64,000 bases of DNA from an uncultured Eubacteriales bacterium (GCA_902801765.1 CADCJO010000026.1:1-64000), one strand, 5' to 3'; positions 35,300 through 43,989 are shown, numbered from the stretch's first letter. The notes: generated from the sequence alone by a model not told the origin. Translations and numbers: made by a program.

Positions 35300-37801
35300 A
35301 TGCGCAAGGGCAGATGGGGAAAGAGCGTCAGGCGGATGGAGAAAAAGGAGAGCCGGGAAAACCTGCGGGACCTGAAAAAGCTGGATGGCGTCCGCCGGCG
35401 GGGGCTTCTGCGCGGGGTGCTGGTTTCCCTGCTTTTGCTCCTCATCGGCGGCGCGGCGGCGTTTTACTTTGCGTTTGACGTAGGTTCCTGGCAGACGCTG
35501 GACAAACGCAAGCTGACGGAAATCCCCCAGACCGGGGCGATCTACGACCGGAACGGAGACTTCGTCGCCAAAATCCAGTCCGCCCAGAACCGGGTGAGCG
35601 TTCCGCTGTCCGAGGTGCCGAAGGAGGTGCAGAACGCTTTTTTAGCGGCTGAGGATCTGCGCTTTTACCAGCATAACGGCATCGACCTGGTTCGCATTTT
35701 CGGCGCGCTGCGCTCCAATCTCCGCGCCGGGGACTACGCCGAAGGCGCGTCCACCATCACCCAGCAGCTGGTAAAGCTGAGCCACCTGAGCGCCAGAAAG
35801 ACTCTGGCCCGCAAGCTGGAGGAAATGTGGCTGGCGCTGCAGCTGGAGGCCCAGGCCAGCAAACCGGAGATTCTGGAAATGTATCTGAACTACATTTATT
35901 TCGGCCGGGGCGCTTACGGCATCGAGGCCGCAGCCCAGGCGTATTTCGGCGTGCACGCCTCCCAGCTTTCCGCCGCTCAGGGCGCGTCCCTGGCCGCGGT
36001 CATCAAGGCTCCTTCCGCCTACGCGCCGCATCTGCATCCCGAAGCCAACCGGCAGCGGCGGCAGTACATCCTGCGTACCATGCGGGAGAACGATCTTTTA
36101 TCCGAGGAGGCCTACCAAGCCGCGATTGCTCAGGAGATTGCGCCTATCGAGCAGGAGCAGAAAACGGCGCGGTACGGCTGGTATGTGGACGCGGTGCTGG
36201 ACGAGGCGGAAAGCCTGCTATCCATGCAGGCGGAAAACCTGCTGGGCGGCGGGTATCACATCTACACCGCCTTGGACCGGGAACAGCAGGACATCATCGA
36301 CGGACACTTTGAACCTGAAAAGAATTTCCCCGCCAACGCCTCCGACGGCGTGCAGCCCCAGGCGGCGATGGCCAGCATCGACGTGCACTCCGGCGCGGTG
36401 CGGGCGATCGAGGGCGGGCGGGAATACACCGTGCAGCGGGGCCTGAACCGGGCCACCCAAATGCGCCGCCAGCCGGGTTCCTCTCTGAAACCTCTGGCCG
36501 TGTACGCCCCCGCCATTGAAAACTACGGTTATATGACCGCCAGCGTGCTCAACGACACGCCGCAGAAGTTCGGCAGCTACTCCCCCCGCAACAGCGGCAA
36601 CCTGTACTACGGCAACGTGACCATCCGCACGGCGCTGAAAAACAGCCTGAACGTAGCGGCGGTGTCACTCCTCAACAAAATCGGCGTGGCAGCGGGGCGG
36701 GATTATTTACAGAAAACGGGCATTGAGCTGGACGACCGGGACTGGAACCTGTCGCTGGCTTTGGGGGCTATGACCTACGGGGTCTCCCCCATGCAGCTGG
36801 CTGCGGCCTACGCGCCTTTCGCCAATGGCGGCACATACTATGCTCCATACTTCATAGAGCGCATCGAGGATGCGAACGGCAATATCCTGTATCAGCACGA
36901 AGTGCAAAGCCGGAAAGTCCTGTCCGAACAGACGGCTTACCTGATGACCAGCCTGCTGCAGACCGTCACCGCCTCCGGCACCGGGGCGAAGCTCAGCGGC
37001 GCGGGCACGCCGGTGGCAGGCAAGACCGGCACGGTGAACATGGTGGGCGGCGGCAACCGGGACATCTGGATGGCAGCGTACAACAGCGACATTTCCACCG
37101 CTTTCTGGATGGGCTTCGATCAGCCGGACACCAGGCACAAGCTGCAAAGCTGGGTGTCGGGCGGCGACTTCACTGCCGCCATGGCGACGCGGTTTTTCAA
37201 GAGCTATTACAGCGGGAAGGAGAAGCCCGCCTTTCTCAAGGCAGACGGGATGGTGTGGCTGAACATCGACCTGAAATCCATCGAATGGGCGGGCGAGCCT
37301 ATGCTGGCCACCAAGATGACGCCCAAGCAGTACAGCGTTTCAGAGGTGTTTCTTGCCTCCAACCGGCCCACGAAATCCTCCAACGTGTGGAGCGCGCCGC
37401 GCACGCCTTCGGCTTTTTATGTGACCCACAACGGCCAGGGCAACCCGGTGCTGGTCATCACCGCCTCGGACGCGGGGCTCTACCGCATCCAGCGGGACGC
37501 GGTGGGCGAATGCTTCATCCTGGACGAACTGAACGGCAAGGCCGGGGAAACGCTGTATTACACCGACAAGAAAGCCCAGGTGGGCGTGGTGTACACCTAC
37601 CGCATCATCCCCATCAACGCAGAGCTGCTGCAAAGCGGTATCCTGCTGGAAGGCAAGCAGGCCGTGCAGATCGCCCAGGCCAAGTCGCCTTCCGCTTCCT
37701 CACGCCTGTGGGAGGACATTTCCGGCCTGCTCTTCGGCAGCCAGATTCCCCAGGAAAACGCCTCCGACGCGCTATCGCTGTTCTGGCAGTCGGGGGAATA
37801 A
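35300..37801 (+). CDS. Class A penicillin-binding protein (glycosyltransferase-transpeptidase)
   Basis: The 833-residue bifunctional peptidoglycan synthase has a basic cytoplasmic tail and one anchor helix (LLRGVLVSLLLLLIGGAAAF, about residues 36-57). The GT51 domain carries AAEDLRFYQHNGID, EGASTITQQLVK and the late motif KPEILEMYLNYIYFGRG. The transpeptidase domain carries S394-S-L-K397, the SLN motif in LKNSLNVAA, and GKTGTVN. A C-terminal region of about 160 residues resembles a fibronectin-like module. ATG 35300 has GGGAGG upstream. It assembles the wall outside the membrane. Confidence 0.94.
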   Translation: MRKGRWGKSVRRMEKKESRENLRDLKKLDGVRRRGLLRGVLVSLLLLLIGGAAAFYFAFDVGSWQTLDKRKLTEIPQTGAIYDRNGDFVAKIQSAQNRVSVPLSEVPKEVQNAFLAAEDLRFYQHNGIDLVRIFGALRSNLRAGDYAEGASTITQQLVKLSHLSARKTLARKLEEMWLALQLEAQASKPEILEMYLNYIYFGRGAYGIEAAAQAYFGVHASQLSAAQGASLAAVIKAPSAYAPHLHPEANRQRRQYILRTMRENDLLSEEAYQAAIAQEIAPIEQEQKTARYGWYVDAVLDEAESLLSMQAENLLGGGYHIYTALDREQQDIIDGHFEPEKNFPANASDGVQPQAAMASIDVHSGAVRAIEGGREYTVQRGLNRATQMRRQPGSSLKPLAVYAPAIENYGYMTASVLNDTPQKFGSYSPRNSGNLYYGNVTIRTALKNSLNVAAVSLLNKIGVAAGRDYLQKTGIELDDRDWNLSLALGAMTYGVSPMQLAAAYAPFANGGTYYAPYFIERIEDANGNILYQHEVQSRKVLSEQTAYLMTSLLQTVTASGTGAKLSGAGTPVAGKTGTVNMVGGGNRDIWMAAYNSDISTAFWMGFDQPDTRHKLQSWVSGGDFTAAMATRFFKSYYSGKEKPAFLKADGMVWLNIDLKSIEWAGEPMLATKMTPKQYSVSEVFLASNRPTKSSNVWSAPRTPSAFYVTHNGQGNPVLVITASDAGLYRIQRDAVGECFILDELNGKAGETLYYTDKKAQVGVVYTYRIIPINAELLQSGILLEGKQAVQIAQAKSPSASSRLWEDISGLLFGSQIPQENASDALSLFWQSGE

Positions 37802-37807
37802 CCGCGC

Positions 37808-37830
37808 AAGCCCCGATGGAAGGGGCTTTT
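37808..37830 (+). terminator. Terminator of the PBP gene
   Basis: AGCCCC (37809-37814) pairs with GGGGCT (37822-37827), followed by four T. Confidence 0.7.
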
Positions 37831-37856
37831 GGATTATTGGACACTTTAAATCACAA

Positions 37857-38266
37857 AGGGAAACGCTGGGGTTTCACCCCAGACCCCACCAGGGGGATGA
37901 TCCCCCTGGACCCGCAACTGGCGATATTACGTTGTTGGGATAAGCAGACAAGCTTCGCCTGACGCGCTGGGGTTACGAAAAGTTTTGGGGCTTCTGGCCC
38001 AAGAAAGCCCGGGAACATCCGAAGGGAAAGTGAACTTTCCCCTTCGGATGATTCCCTGGCTTTCCCCGGATGCAAAGCATCCGGGTTGGCGGCTTCGCCG
38101 CCGGGCCAGAAGCACAACGACGTCAAGTCAGACTTCTGTGTCCTTTTCTGATACTGTGGGAACCAATTCGATTCCCTCAGTCAAGCAGTATCCACTAAAT
38201 GGGTCCAGGGGGCGAAGTCCCCTGGTGCGGGGGTTCGGGGGCCGCACAGGCCCCTGCTTCGTTTCA
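37857..38266 (-). repeat. Modular structured repeat, family S copy C
   Basis: Inverted relative to copies A, B and D. The end hairpin is CCAGGGGG/CCCCCTGG, the central GGATGCTTTGCATCC and GGCGGCGAAGCCGCC modules are present, and it ends with GGGGCCTGTGCGGCCCC next to CGAAGC. It fills the 500-base gap between the PBP gene and the amino-acid permease. Confidence 0.85.
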
Positions 38267-38322
38267 CTTAGTGAATTAATATGGTAAACTTAACCATATT
38301 CCTATGAAAATGGAGTGGAAGC

Positions 38323-38997
38323 ATGAACGAACGCTTATGGAACATCCTGGTGGACTCCTTCCCAAAGCTTTTGCGCTACGGGGTGGAAGTGACCATCCCT
38401 TTGACCATTCTTTCTTTTCTGCTGGCGCTGGTCATCGCCGTGATCGTGGCCCTGATTCAGTACGCCAACGTGAAGGTGCTGAGGCAGATCTGCCGGTTTT
38501 ATATCTGGATCATCCGGGGCACGCCGCTGCTGGTGCAATTGTATCTGGTGTTTTACGGGCTGCCCAGCGTGGGCGTGGTGATCGACGCCTTCCCCGCGGC
38601 GGTGCTGGTGCTGGGCTTTAACGAGGCCGCATACATGGCCGAAACCATGCGCGGGGCGCTGGAAAGCGTCAGCCGGGGCCAGATGGAGGCGGGCTACTGC
38701 GTGGGCATGAACTATGTGCAGATCATGATGCACGTGGTGCTGCCCCAGGCGTTCCGCACGGCCTTCCCGGCCCTGGGCAATTCCATGATCGCCATGCTGA
38801 AGGAGACCTCCATGGCGGCCACCATCACGGTGATGGAAATGTTCCGGCAGGCCCAGGTCATCAACGGGCGCGTGTATGAATCCCTGGCGCTGTACGGCGA
38901 AGTGGCGCTGATCTACCTGCTGTTCTGCACCATCCTGTCCTGGGTGCAGCGCTTTGGCGAAAAGCGGCTGGCAACGTATGGAGGGAACCGGTCATGA
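38323..38997 (+). CDS. Polar amino-acid ABC transporter permease
   Basis: The 224-residue HisM/GlnP-type permease has about five hydrophobic segments, RFYIWIIRGTPLLVQLYLV near the N-terminus and the EAA loop EAGYCVGMNYVQIMMHVVLPQAFR that contacts the ATPase. GGAGTGG precedes the ATG. It is coupled to the ATPase gene (ATGA overlap). No solute-binding protein gene is adjacent. Confidence 0.93.
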   Translation: MNERLWNILVDSFPKLLRYGVEVTIPLTILSFLLALVIAVIVALIQYANVKVLRQICRFYIWIIRGTPLLVQLYLVFYGLPSVGVVIDAFPAAVLVLGFNEAAYMAETMRGALESVSRGQMEAGYCVGMNYVQIMMHVVLPQAFRTAFPALGNSMIAMLKETSMAATITVMEMFRQAQVINGRVYESLALYGEVALIYLLFCTILSWVQRFGEKRLATYGGNRS

Positions 38998-39740
38998 TGC
39001 TGGAAATTAAAAACGTGCACAAGCGGTTTGAAGCCCTGGAAGTATTGAAGGGCATTGATTTGAACGTCAATAAGGGCGACGTGGTGGCGATCCTCGGCCC
39101 CAGCGGCTCGGGCAAAACCACCTTCCTGCGGTGCCTGAATTTCCTGGAACGCGCCGACCAGGGTGAAATGGTGTTTGATGGAGAGCGGTTTGATCTCCAT
39201 GCCGCCTCCCGCGCCGACGTGGCCCGCATCCGGAAAAAGACAGCGTTTGTGTTTCAGAATTACAACCTGTTTCTGAATAAAACGGTCTTGCAGAACGTGA
39301 CCCTGGGCCTGACCGTGGCGGGCAAAATGAAAAAGGACCAGGCCAACGAAATCGCCGTGGAGGCGCTCAGGCGCGTGGGCATGGCGGACAAGCTGAATAA
39401 CTATCCCGCCCAGCTTTCCGGCGGTCAGCAGCAGCGGGTCGCCATTGCCCGGGGCCTGGTGTCCAACCCCGAGATCATTTATTTCGACGAGCCCACCTCC
39501 GCCCTCGACCCCGAGCTGATCGGGGAGGTGCTGGCGGTCATGCGGCAATTGGCCGAGGAAGGCATGACCATGCTGGTGGTCACCCACGAAATGGACTTCG
39601 CCCGCCACGTGAGCAACAAGGTGCTGTTCATGGCGGACGGCAACGTGGTGGAGTCCGGCCCCAGCCAGGAATTCTTCGAGCATCCCCAGCAGGAGCGCAG
39701 CCGGGAGTTTATTAAGTCCATTCTGGAAGCGCGGAAATAA
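38994..39740 (+). CDS. Polar amino-acid ABC transporter ATPase
   Basis: The 248-residue GlnQ/HisP-type ATPase has Walker A GPSGSGKTT, Q-loop AFVFQNYNLF, signature LSGGQQQRVAIARGL, Walker B IIYFDEPTSALDPEL and H-loop VVTHEMDFAR. With the permease it drives uptake of a polar amino acid such as glutamine or cystine. A separate binding protein must be encoded elsewhere. Confidence 0.94.
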   Translation: MMLEIKNVHKRFEALEVLKGIDLNVNKGDVVAILGPSGSGKTTFLRCLNFLERADQGEMVFDGERFDLHAASRADVARIRKKTAFVFQNYNLFLNKTVLQNVTLGLTVAGKMKKDQANEIAVEALRRVGMADKLNNYPAQLSGGQQQRVAIARGLVSNPEIIYFDEPTSALDPELIGEVLAVMRQLAEEGMTMLVVTHEMDFARHVSNKVLFMADGNVVESGPSQEFFEHPQQERSREFIKSILEARK

Positions 39741-39761
39741 AATCAGCAGTCTGTGTTTTCC

Positions 39762-39791
39762 TTGACGGTCGGCTTTCTTGCATTGTATAAT
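39762..39791 (+). promoter_or_regulatory. Promoter of the small membrane peptide (toxin) transcript
   Basis: TTGACG (39762-39767), 18 bases, consensus TATAAT (39786-39791). Confidence 0.75.
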
Positions 39792-39877
39792 GAAAAAGCC
39801 ATCCGAGCAACATCGGATGACAGACAGGGAGGAAATACGCGGAGCTTTCGCCTGCCGGATACAAAGGAAGGCAGGTG

Positions 39878-39976
39878 ATGGACATGGATGGATATCAAAT
39901 CACAATGATTTGTATCGCAGCTATGACCCTCTTGCTGAAGCTGATTGAGTTCATTCTGAACCAGATCAAGAAGTAA
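39878..39976 (+). CDS. 32-residue membrane peptide, probable type I toxin (holin-like toxin type)
   Basis: The peptide starts MDMDGYQ, has one hydrophobic helix of about 18 residues (ITMICIAAMTLLLKLIEFIL) and ends in lysines, the plan of small type I toxins. AAGGAAGGCAGG precedes ATG 39878; in-frame ATGs at 39884 and 39888 are possible alternatives. The 87-base leader, the downstream hairpin and a convergent promoter 100 bases beyond fit a toxin mRNA controlled by a 3'-overlapping antisense RNA. Toxicity is inferred. Confidence 0.7.
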   Translation: MDMDGYQITMICIAAMTLLLKLIEFILNQIKK

Positions 39977-39987
39977 GCGTATAAGAG

Positions 39988-40020
39988 AAGCCACCGCGTA
40001 CTGCAATGCGCGGTGGCTTT
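39988..40020. terminator. Shared bidirectional terminator of toxin mRNA and antisense RNA
   Basis: GCCACCGCG (39990-39998) pairs with CGCGGTGGC (40009-40017); AA/TT-rich flanks on both sides. Both convergent transcripts would end here and so overlap. Confidence 0.7.
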
Positions 40021-40069
40021 GTAGAATGTATCACCGACAGGTGATAAGCTCTGCGGGCTACCACTCCCT
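39990..40069 (-). ncRNA. Candidate antisense RNA antitoxin
   Basis: A perfect promoter at 40104-40076 would start an RNA near 40069 that runs toward the toxin gene and meets the shared hairpin. It would include the conserved-looking GGGAGTGGTAGCCCGCAGAG segment and the small hairpin TCACCGACAGGTGA. No ORF is seen in it. The ends are estimates. Confidence 0.6.
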
Positions 40070-40075
40070 GACTTT

Positions 40076-40104
40076 ATTATATGCGTTTTTCTTTCCACTG
40101 TCAA
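40076..40104 (-). promoter_or_regulatory. Perfect consensus sigma-A promoter for the antisense RNA
   Basis: On the minus strand TTGACA (40104-40099), exactly 17 bases, TATAAT (40081-40076). There is no leftward protein gene to serve. Confidence 0.85.
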
Positions 40105-40141
40105 GCACAGAATCATTTCAACCAATACGATGGAGGGCATT

Positions 40142-41005
40142 ATGGCCCGGACATTTACTTATTTGGAGCAATTGGAGCGCGGCATCCTGACGGAGTTTCG
40201 GGAAACGCTGTGGCAGCCCTTCTGCCGGTCGGTGAAGCGGTACAGGCTGATTCAGCCGGGAGACAAAATCTGCGTATGCATTTCCGGCGGCAAGGACTCC
40301 ATGCTGCTGGCGAAGCTGATTCAGCTTTTGCACCGCCACACGGAATTTCCCTTTGAGGCGGAATACCTGATCATGGACCCCGGCTACAACCCGGAAAACC
40401 GCGCAAAGGTGGAAAGCAACGCGCAATTGCTGGGCATTCCCTACACGCTTTATGAAAGCGATATTTTTGAGGTGATCGACACCCAGGAAAAGAACCCCTG
40501 TTTTCTCTGCGCCCGGATGCGGCGAGGGTGCCTGTACGGACAGGCGCAGGCATTGGGCTGCAACAAAATCGCCCTGGGCCATCACTTTGACGACGTGATC
40601 GAAACCACGCTGCTAGGTATGATGTACGGGGGCCAATTGCAGGGGATGCCGCCCAAGCTGAAAGCGAAAAACTTTCCGGGGATGGAGCTGATCCGCCCGC
40701 TGTACACCGTCCGGGAGGGCGACATCTGCGCCTGGCGGGACAGGAACAATTTGCGGTTCATCCAATGCGCCTGCCGCCTCACCGAGCAGGCCAGCCAGGA
40801 GGAGCACGTCAGCAAGCGGCTGGAGGTCAAGCGCCTGATCAAAGCGCTGCATGCGGAAAACCCCACCCTGGAATGGAACATCTTCGGCAGCATCCACAAC
40901 GTGCAGCTGGACACGATGGTGGGGTGGAAATACAAGGGGAAGGAAGTTTCCTTCCTGGACGGTTACGACGAAGCCAAAGGAGGAGAAAACCATGGAATTC
41001 AATGA
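40142..41005 (+). CDS. TtcA-like ATP-pyrophosphatase (paralogue 1)
   Basis: The 287-residue N-type ATP-PPase has the PP-loop SGGKDSML near residue 47, the CxxC pair PCFLCARMRRG, GHHFDDVIETTL and a further CxC (QCACRL). This pattern is that of TtcA-type tRNA thiolation enzymes that carry an Fe-S cluster. GGAGG places the start at ATG 40142. It overlaps the DUF1858 gene by 14 bases and is the first gene of a four-gene run with a second paralogue. The substrate is not certain. Confidence 0.85.
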   Translation: MARTFTYLEQLERGILTEFRETLWQPFCRSVKRYRLIQPGDKICVCISGGKDSMLLAKLIQLLHRHTEFPFEAEYLIMDPGYNPENRAKVESNAQLLGIPYTLYESDIFEVIDTQEKNPCFLCARMRRGCLYGQAQALGCNKIALGHHFDDVIETTLLGMMYGGQLQGMPPKLKAKNFPGMELIRPLYTVREGDICAWRDRNNLRFIQCACRLTEQASQEEHVSKRLEVKRLIKALHAENPTLEWNIFGSIHNVQLDTMVGWKYKGKEVSFLDGYDEAKGGENHGIQ

Positions 41006-41216
41006 AAATACCAAGCTGGCTGACATTCTTGCTGCCTACCCCTGGCTGCCGGAAGCGGCGGCAAAGCTGGACAAGCGCCTGGAAATCATCAACAGCCCTC
41101 TGGTGAAAATGTTCATCAGGCGGGCTACCCTGGCGGACGCCAGCAAGCGCAGCGGGTATCCGGTGAGCGAAATCATCCGGCAGCTACAGAAGCTCATCGA
41201 CGAGCACAACGCATGA
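40992..41216 (+). CDS. DUF1858-like small protein
   Basis: The 74-residue protein starts MEFNENTKLADILAAYPWLP; this pattern, a helix then a proline turn, is that of DUF1858 domains. The usual CxxC near the middle is replaced by LEIINSPLVKMF. GGAGG precedes ATG 40992. It overlaps both neighbours (14 bases before, ATGA after), so it is translated with the two ATP-PPases and probably works with them. Confidence 0.7.
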   Translation: MEFNENTKLADILAAYPWLPEAAAKLDKRLEIINSPLVKMFIRRATLADASKRSGYPVSEIIRQLQKLIDEHNA

Positions 41217-42052
41217 AGCGGGAGCTGACCAAATGCCAGTTGGCAGAACGCAGCATCAGCAAGAAATACCGCAAGGAAATCTGGAACCCCTTCATTGCCG
41301 CGGTGAAACGGTACGAGCTGATTGCGCCGGGGGACAGAATCGCGGTCTGCGTGTCGGGCGGCAAGGATTCCTTTCTCTGCGCGGTGCTGATGAGGATGCT
41401 GCAGCGGTTCGGCGAAGTGCCGTTTGAACCGGTCTATCTGGTGATGGACCCCGGCTACAAACCGGAGAACCGGCAGAGGATCGAGGAAAACGCCGCGCTC
41501 CTGGAGCTGCCCCTGACCATGTTTGAAACGGACATTTTTGACGCCGCGGACAGCGCCGCCCACTCCCCCTGCTATCTTTGCGCCCGGATGCGGCGCGGGC
41601 ACCTGTACAGCCAGGCGCAGAAGCTGGGCTGCAACAAAATCGCCCTGGGCCACCATTTCAGCGATGTGATCGAAACCACCGTGATAGCCATGTTTTACGG
41701 CGGACAATTGCAGGCTATGCTGCCCAAGCTGCAAAGCACCAACTATCCCGGCATGACGCTGATTCGCCCGCTGTACTGTGTGAACGAAAAGGACATTCTG
41801 GCCTGGGCGCGGTATAACGGGCTCGGCTTTATTCAGTGCGCCTGCCGTCTGACCGAACGGGAAGCGCAGGAGGAGCATACCGGGAAGCGCAAGGAAATCA
41901 AGCAGCTGATTCAGCAGTTGAAAAAGACCAATCCGCAGGTGGAAGAAAACATCTTTGCCAGCCTGCACCACGTGTGGCTGGACACCTTCCCCGGTTATCT
42001 CCACGCCGGAGAAGAACACAGCTTTTTAGAAAGGTACAAAGAGAATGAGTGA
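41213..42052 (+). CDS. TtcA-like ATP-pyrophosphatase (paralogue 2)
   Basis: The 279-residue paralogue of the 40142 product shares the PP-loop (SGGKDSFL), MDPGYKPENRQR, CYLCARMRRGHLYSQAQ, GHHFSDVIETTV and QCACRLTE. The two are similar over most of their length, indicating tandem duplication around the DUF1858 gene. Start by ATGA coupling. It may act as a heteromeric partner or on a different substrate. Confidence 0.85.
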   Translation: MKRELTKCQLAERSISKKYRKEIWNPFIAAVKRYELIAPGDRIAVCVSGGKDSFLCAVLMRMLQRFGEVPFEPVYLVMDPGYKPENRQRIEENAALLELPLTMFETDIFDAADSAAHSPCYLCARMRRGHLYSQAQKLGCNKIALGHHFSDVIETTVIAMFYGGQLQAMLPKLQSTNYPGMTLIRPLYCVNEKDILAWARYNGLGFIQCACRLTEREAQEEHTGKRKEIKQLIQQLKKTNPQVEENIFASLHHVWLDTFPGYLHAGEEHSFLERYKENE

Positions 42053-42668
42053 ACAGGAACAGTGGCTCAAATGGGCAAGAGAGCTTCAAGCCCTGGCGCA
42101 GTCGGCGCTGTACTGGTGCAAGGACCCCTATGACATCGAGCGTTTCCAGCGCATCCGGGACATTTCCGCCGAAATCATGGCGGCGAAAACCGGACTGAAT
42201 CTGGACAGAGTAAACGACCTGTTCTGCAATGAAACGGGCTATCAGACGCCGAAAATCGACACCCGGGCCGCCATCATCCGGGATGGCAAAATCCTGCTGG
42301 TGCAGGAAAAAAACGGCAGGTGGGCCATGCCCGGCGGCTGGTGCGACGTGGATCAAAGTCCCGCCGCCAACACGGTCAAAGAAGCCAAAGAGGAAGCCGG
42401 CATGGACGTGCGGGTCACGCGTCTGGTGAGCGCAGAAGACCAGGACATCCACAATTTCCCGCCCAACGCTTACAAGATCATCAAGCTCATGTTCCTGTGC
42501 GAACCGCTGGGCGGAGAATTCGCGCCCAATACAGAAACCGTCGCTTCCGGGTGGTATTCGGAAGGCGAACTGCCCGAGCCCCTGGCCAATGAAAAATGCA
42601 CCGCCACGCAGATTTGCCTGTGCTTTGAAGCCTACCGCGCCAAAAACTGGGAAACGCGTTTTGATTGA
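42045..42668 (+). CDS. Nudix hydrolase with N-terminal NUDIX_N-like domain
   Basis: The 207-residue protein has a helical N-terminal domain (to about residue 65; QSALYWCKDPYDIERFQRI) followed by a Nudix domain. The Nudix box reads GWCDVDQSPAANTVKEAKEE, with Q for the first Glu and K for the Arg of the consensus. Similar proteins act on ADP-ribose or related nucleoside diphosphates; the changed box makes this uncertain. It overlaps the second ATP-PPase gene by 8 bases and ends the operon. Confidence 0.85.
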   Translation: MSEQEQWLKWARELQALAQSALYWCKDPYDIERFQRIRDISAEIMAAKTGLNLDRVNDLFCNETGYQTPKIDTRAAIIRDGKILLVQEKNGRWAMPGGWCDVDQSPAANTVKEAKEEAGMDVRVTRLVSAEDQDIHNFPPNAYKIIKLMFLCEPLGGEFAPNTETVASGWYSEGELPEPLANEKCTATQICLCFEAYRAKNWETRFD

Positions 42669-42696
42669 AAGGGCCTTCGATCGCAAGGCCTTTTTT
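42668..42696 (+). terminator. Terminator of the ATP-PPase/Nudix operon
   Basis: GGCCTT and AAGGCC pair around a 7-base loop, followed by six T. Confidence 0.9.
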
Positions 42697-42769
42697 GTTC
42701 GTTTTACGTTTGATTCATACCCTTCATCTTTTAAAATACGAACAGTTATGTTATGAAGGGTGAAAAAAC

Positions 42770-43305
42770 GACGAAGCGAGGGCCTGTGCGGCCCTCGTGC
42801 ACCTGCACCAGGGGACTTCGCCCCCTGGACCCATTTAGTGGATGGTGCTTGGCTGATCAAATCAAGTCTGTTCCCGCTGATACGGAGAAGAACACGGAAG
42901 TCTGGCTTGGTTCCGTGGTGCTTCTGGCCCGGCGGATGAATCGCCGATGACCACCTGTGGCGGGAATTTCATCGGCGATGAAATCAGGCGAAACGAGCAA
43001 TGTCCGCATGAAGCGGACTTGCGACGATTGAGCCTGCGGAGAACGCCGCCAAGGAAAGTTTACTTCCCCCCTCGGATGTTCCCAGGCTTTCTTGGGCCAG
43101 AAGCCCTCAATCTTTCCGTCACCCCAGCGCACCAGGCGAAGCTCGTCTGCTTTTCCCAACTACGTTCATTCGTCAGTTGCGGGTCCAGGGCGGTCACCGC
43201 CCTGGCGCAGGTCTGGGGCGAACAGCCCCAGCGTTTCTTTCTTGCTGGGTTGAATATTCACCCTTGAGAACGTAGTTGTTAAGAATTTAGAAGCGGAACA
43301 GTATC
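42770..43305 (+). repeat. Modular structured repeat, family S copy D, carrying an inserted element M
   Basis: Starts CGAAGCGAGGGCCTGTGCGG. Hairpins CCAGGGGAC/GTCC-type and CCAGGGCGG/CCGCCCTGG are present. The central GGCGG...CCGCC arms flank element M (42935-43040) instead of their normal short loop. The tail beyond CAGCGTTTC is shared with copy A. It accounts for the 640-base gap before the Ldt gene. Confidence 0.85.
42935..43040 (+). repeat. 106-bp structured element M, copy 2
   Basis: Same length as copy 1 (18454). Stem 1 is a perfect 11 bp (ATCGCCGATGA with TCATCGGCGAT) and stem 2 is GTCCGC-ATGAA-GCGGAC. Several pairs differ from copy 1 on both sides at once, so the fold is conserved. 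It sits in the middle of family S copy D. Confidence 0.8.
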
Positions 43306-43311
43306 AGGTTG

Positions 43312-43989
43312 TCATTCAAACAGAATCATACCCAGCCGCTCCTGAAGCGCCGGGTCGGCCTGATCGCCGGGAGAAAGATTCAGTTCCTTCCGCGCGGCGA
43401 CGACAGCCTTTCGGGTAGCTGGGCCAAACACGCCGTCCGCCCCGCCCCAAAGCAGGCCGCGCTGCATCAGGCGAAGCTGCAGCTGCCTTACGTCCGCGCC
43501 CCGGTCGCCTTCCCGCAGGGTCCGTCGCCCCCAGCCCAGGGGCCCATAAGGCCCGCCGCTGATCGCCACCTTTGTGCCGTTGGGCACTGCGGGAAACAGC
43601 GCTTCCATATCCTTCACCCGCATGCGGATGCAGCCGTGGGAGGCGTTGCTCCCGATGGATTCCGGCCTGTTGGTGCCGTGGATGCCATAGCTGCCCCAGG
43701 GGACGCTGAGGCCCAGAAACCGGGTGCCAAAGCCGGACATGTCGGGAATAAAGCGGCTGCTGACCCGGAACACACCGATGGGCGAAGGCGTGCCGCTGGC
43801 TCCGGCGGCGATGGGATAGCGCCGGATGGCTTCGCCGTTTTCGTACATTGTCAGGCTTTTTTCGTCCAGGTCGATCCAGAGCAGCAGCCGCGCCGGAGCG
43901 GCTGCCAAAGTGCTGTCCGGAACGCGGAAAATGGCCATGCATCCCACAGCAAGAAGCGGCAGCAAAAATGCCGCAAACGTCTTTTTCAT
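43312..43989 (-). CDS. L,D-transpeptidase (YkuD) with C-terminal peptidoglycan-binding domain
   Basis: The 225-residue exported protein has a hydrophobic leader (MKKTFAAFLLPLLAVGCMAI); Cys17 sits in a lipobox-like AVGC. The YkuD domain carries YGIHGTN and SHGCIRM with catalytic C120. A PG_binding_1 domain follows (GADVRQLQLRLMQRGLL...GVFGPATRKAV). It would form 3-3 crosslinks or anchor proteins in the wall. ATG 43989 is set by the leader, since the ribosome site is weak. Confidence 0.9.
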   Translation of the reverse strand: MKKTFAAFLLPLLAVGCMAIFRVPDSTLAAAPARLLLWIDLDEKSLTMYENGEAIRRYPIAAGASGTPSPIGVFRVSSRFIPDMSGFGTRFLGLSVPWGSYGIHGTNRPESIGSNASHGCIRMRVKDMEALFPAVPNGTKVAISGGPYGPLGWGRRTLREGDRGADVRQLQLRLMQRGLLWGGADGVFGPATRKAVVAARKELNLSPGDQADPALQERLGMILFE

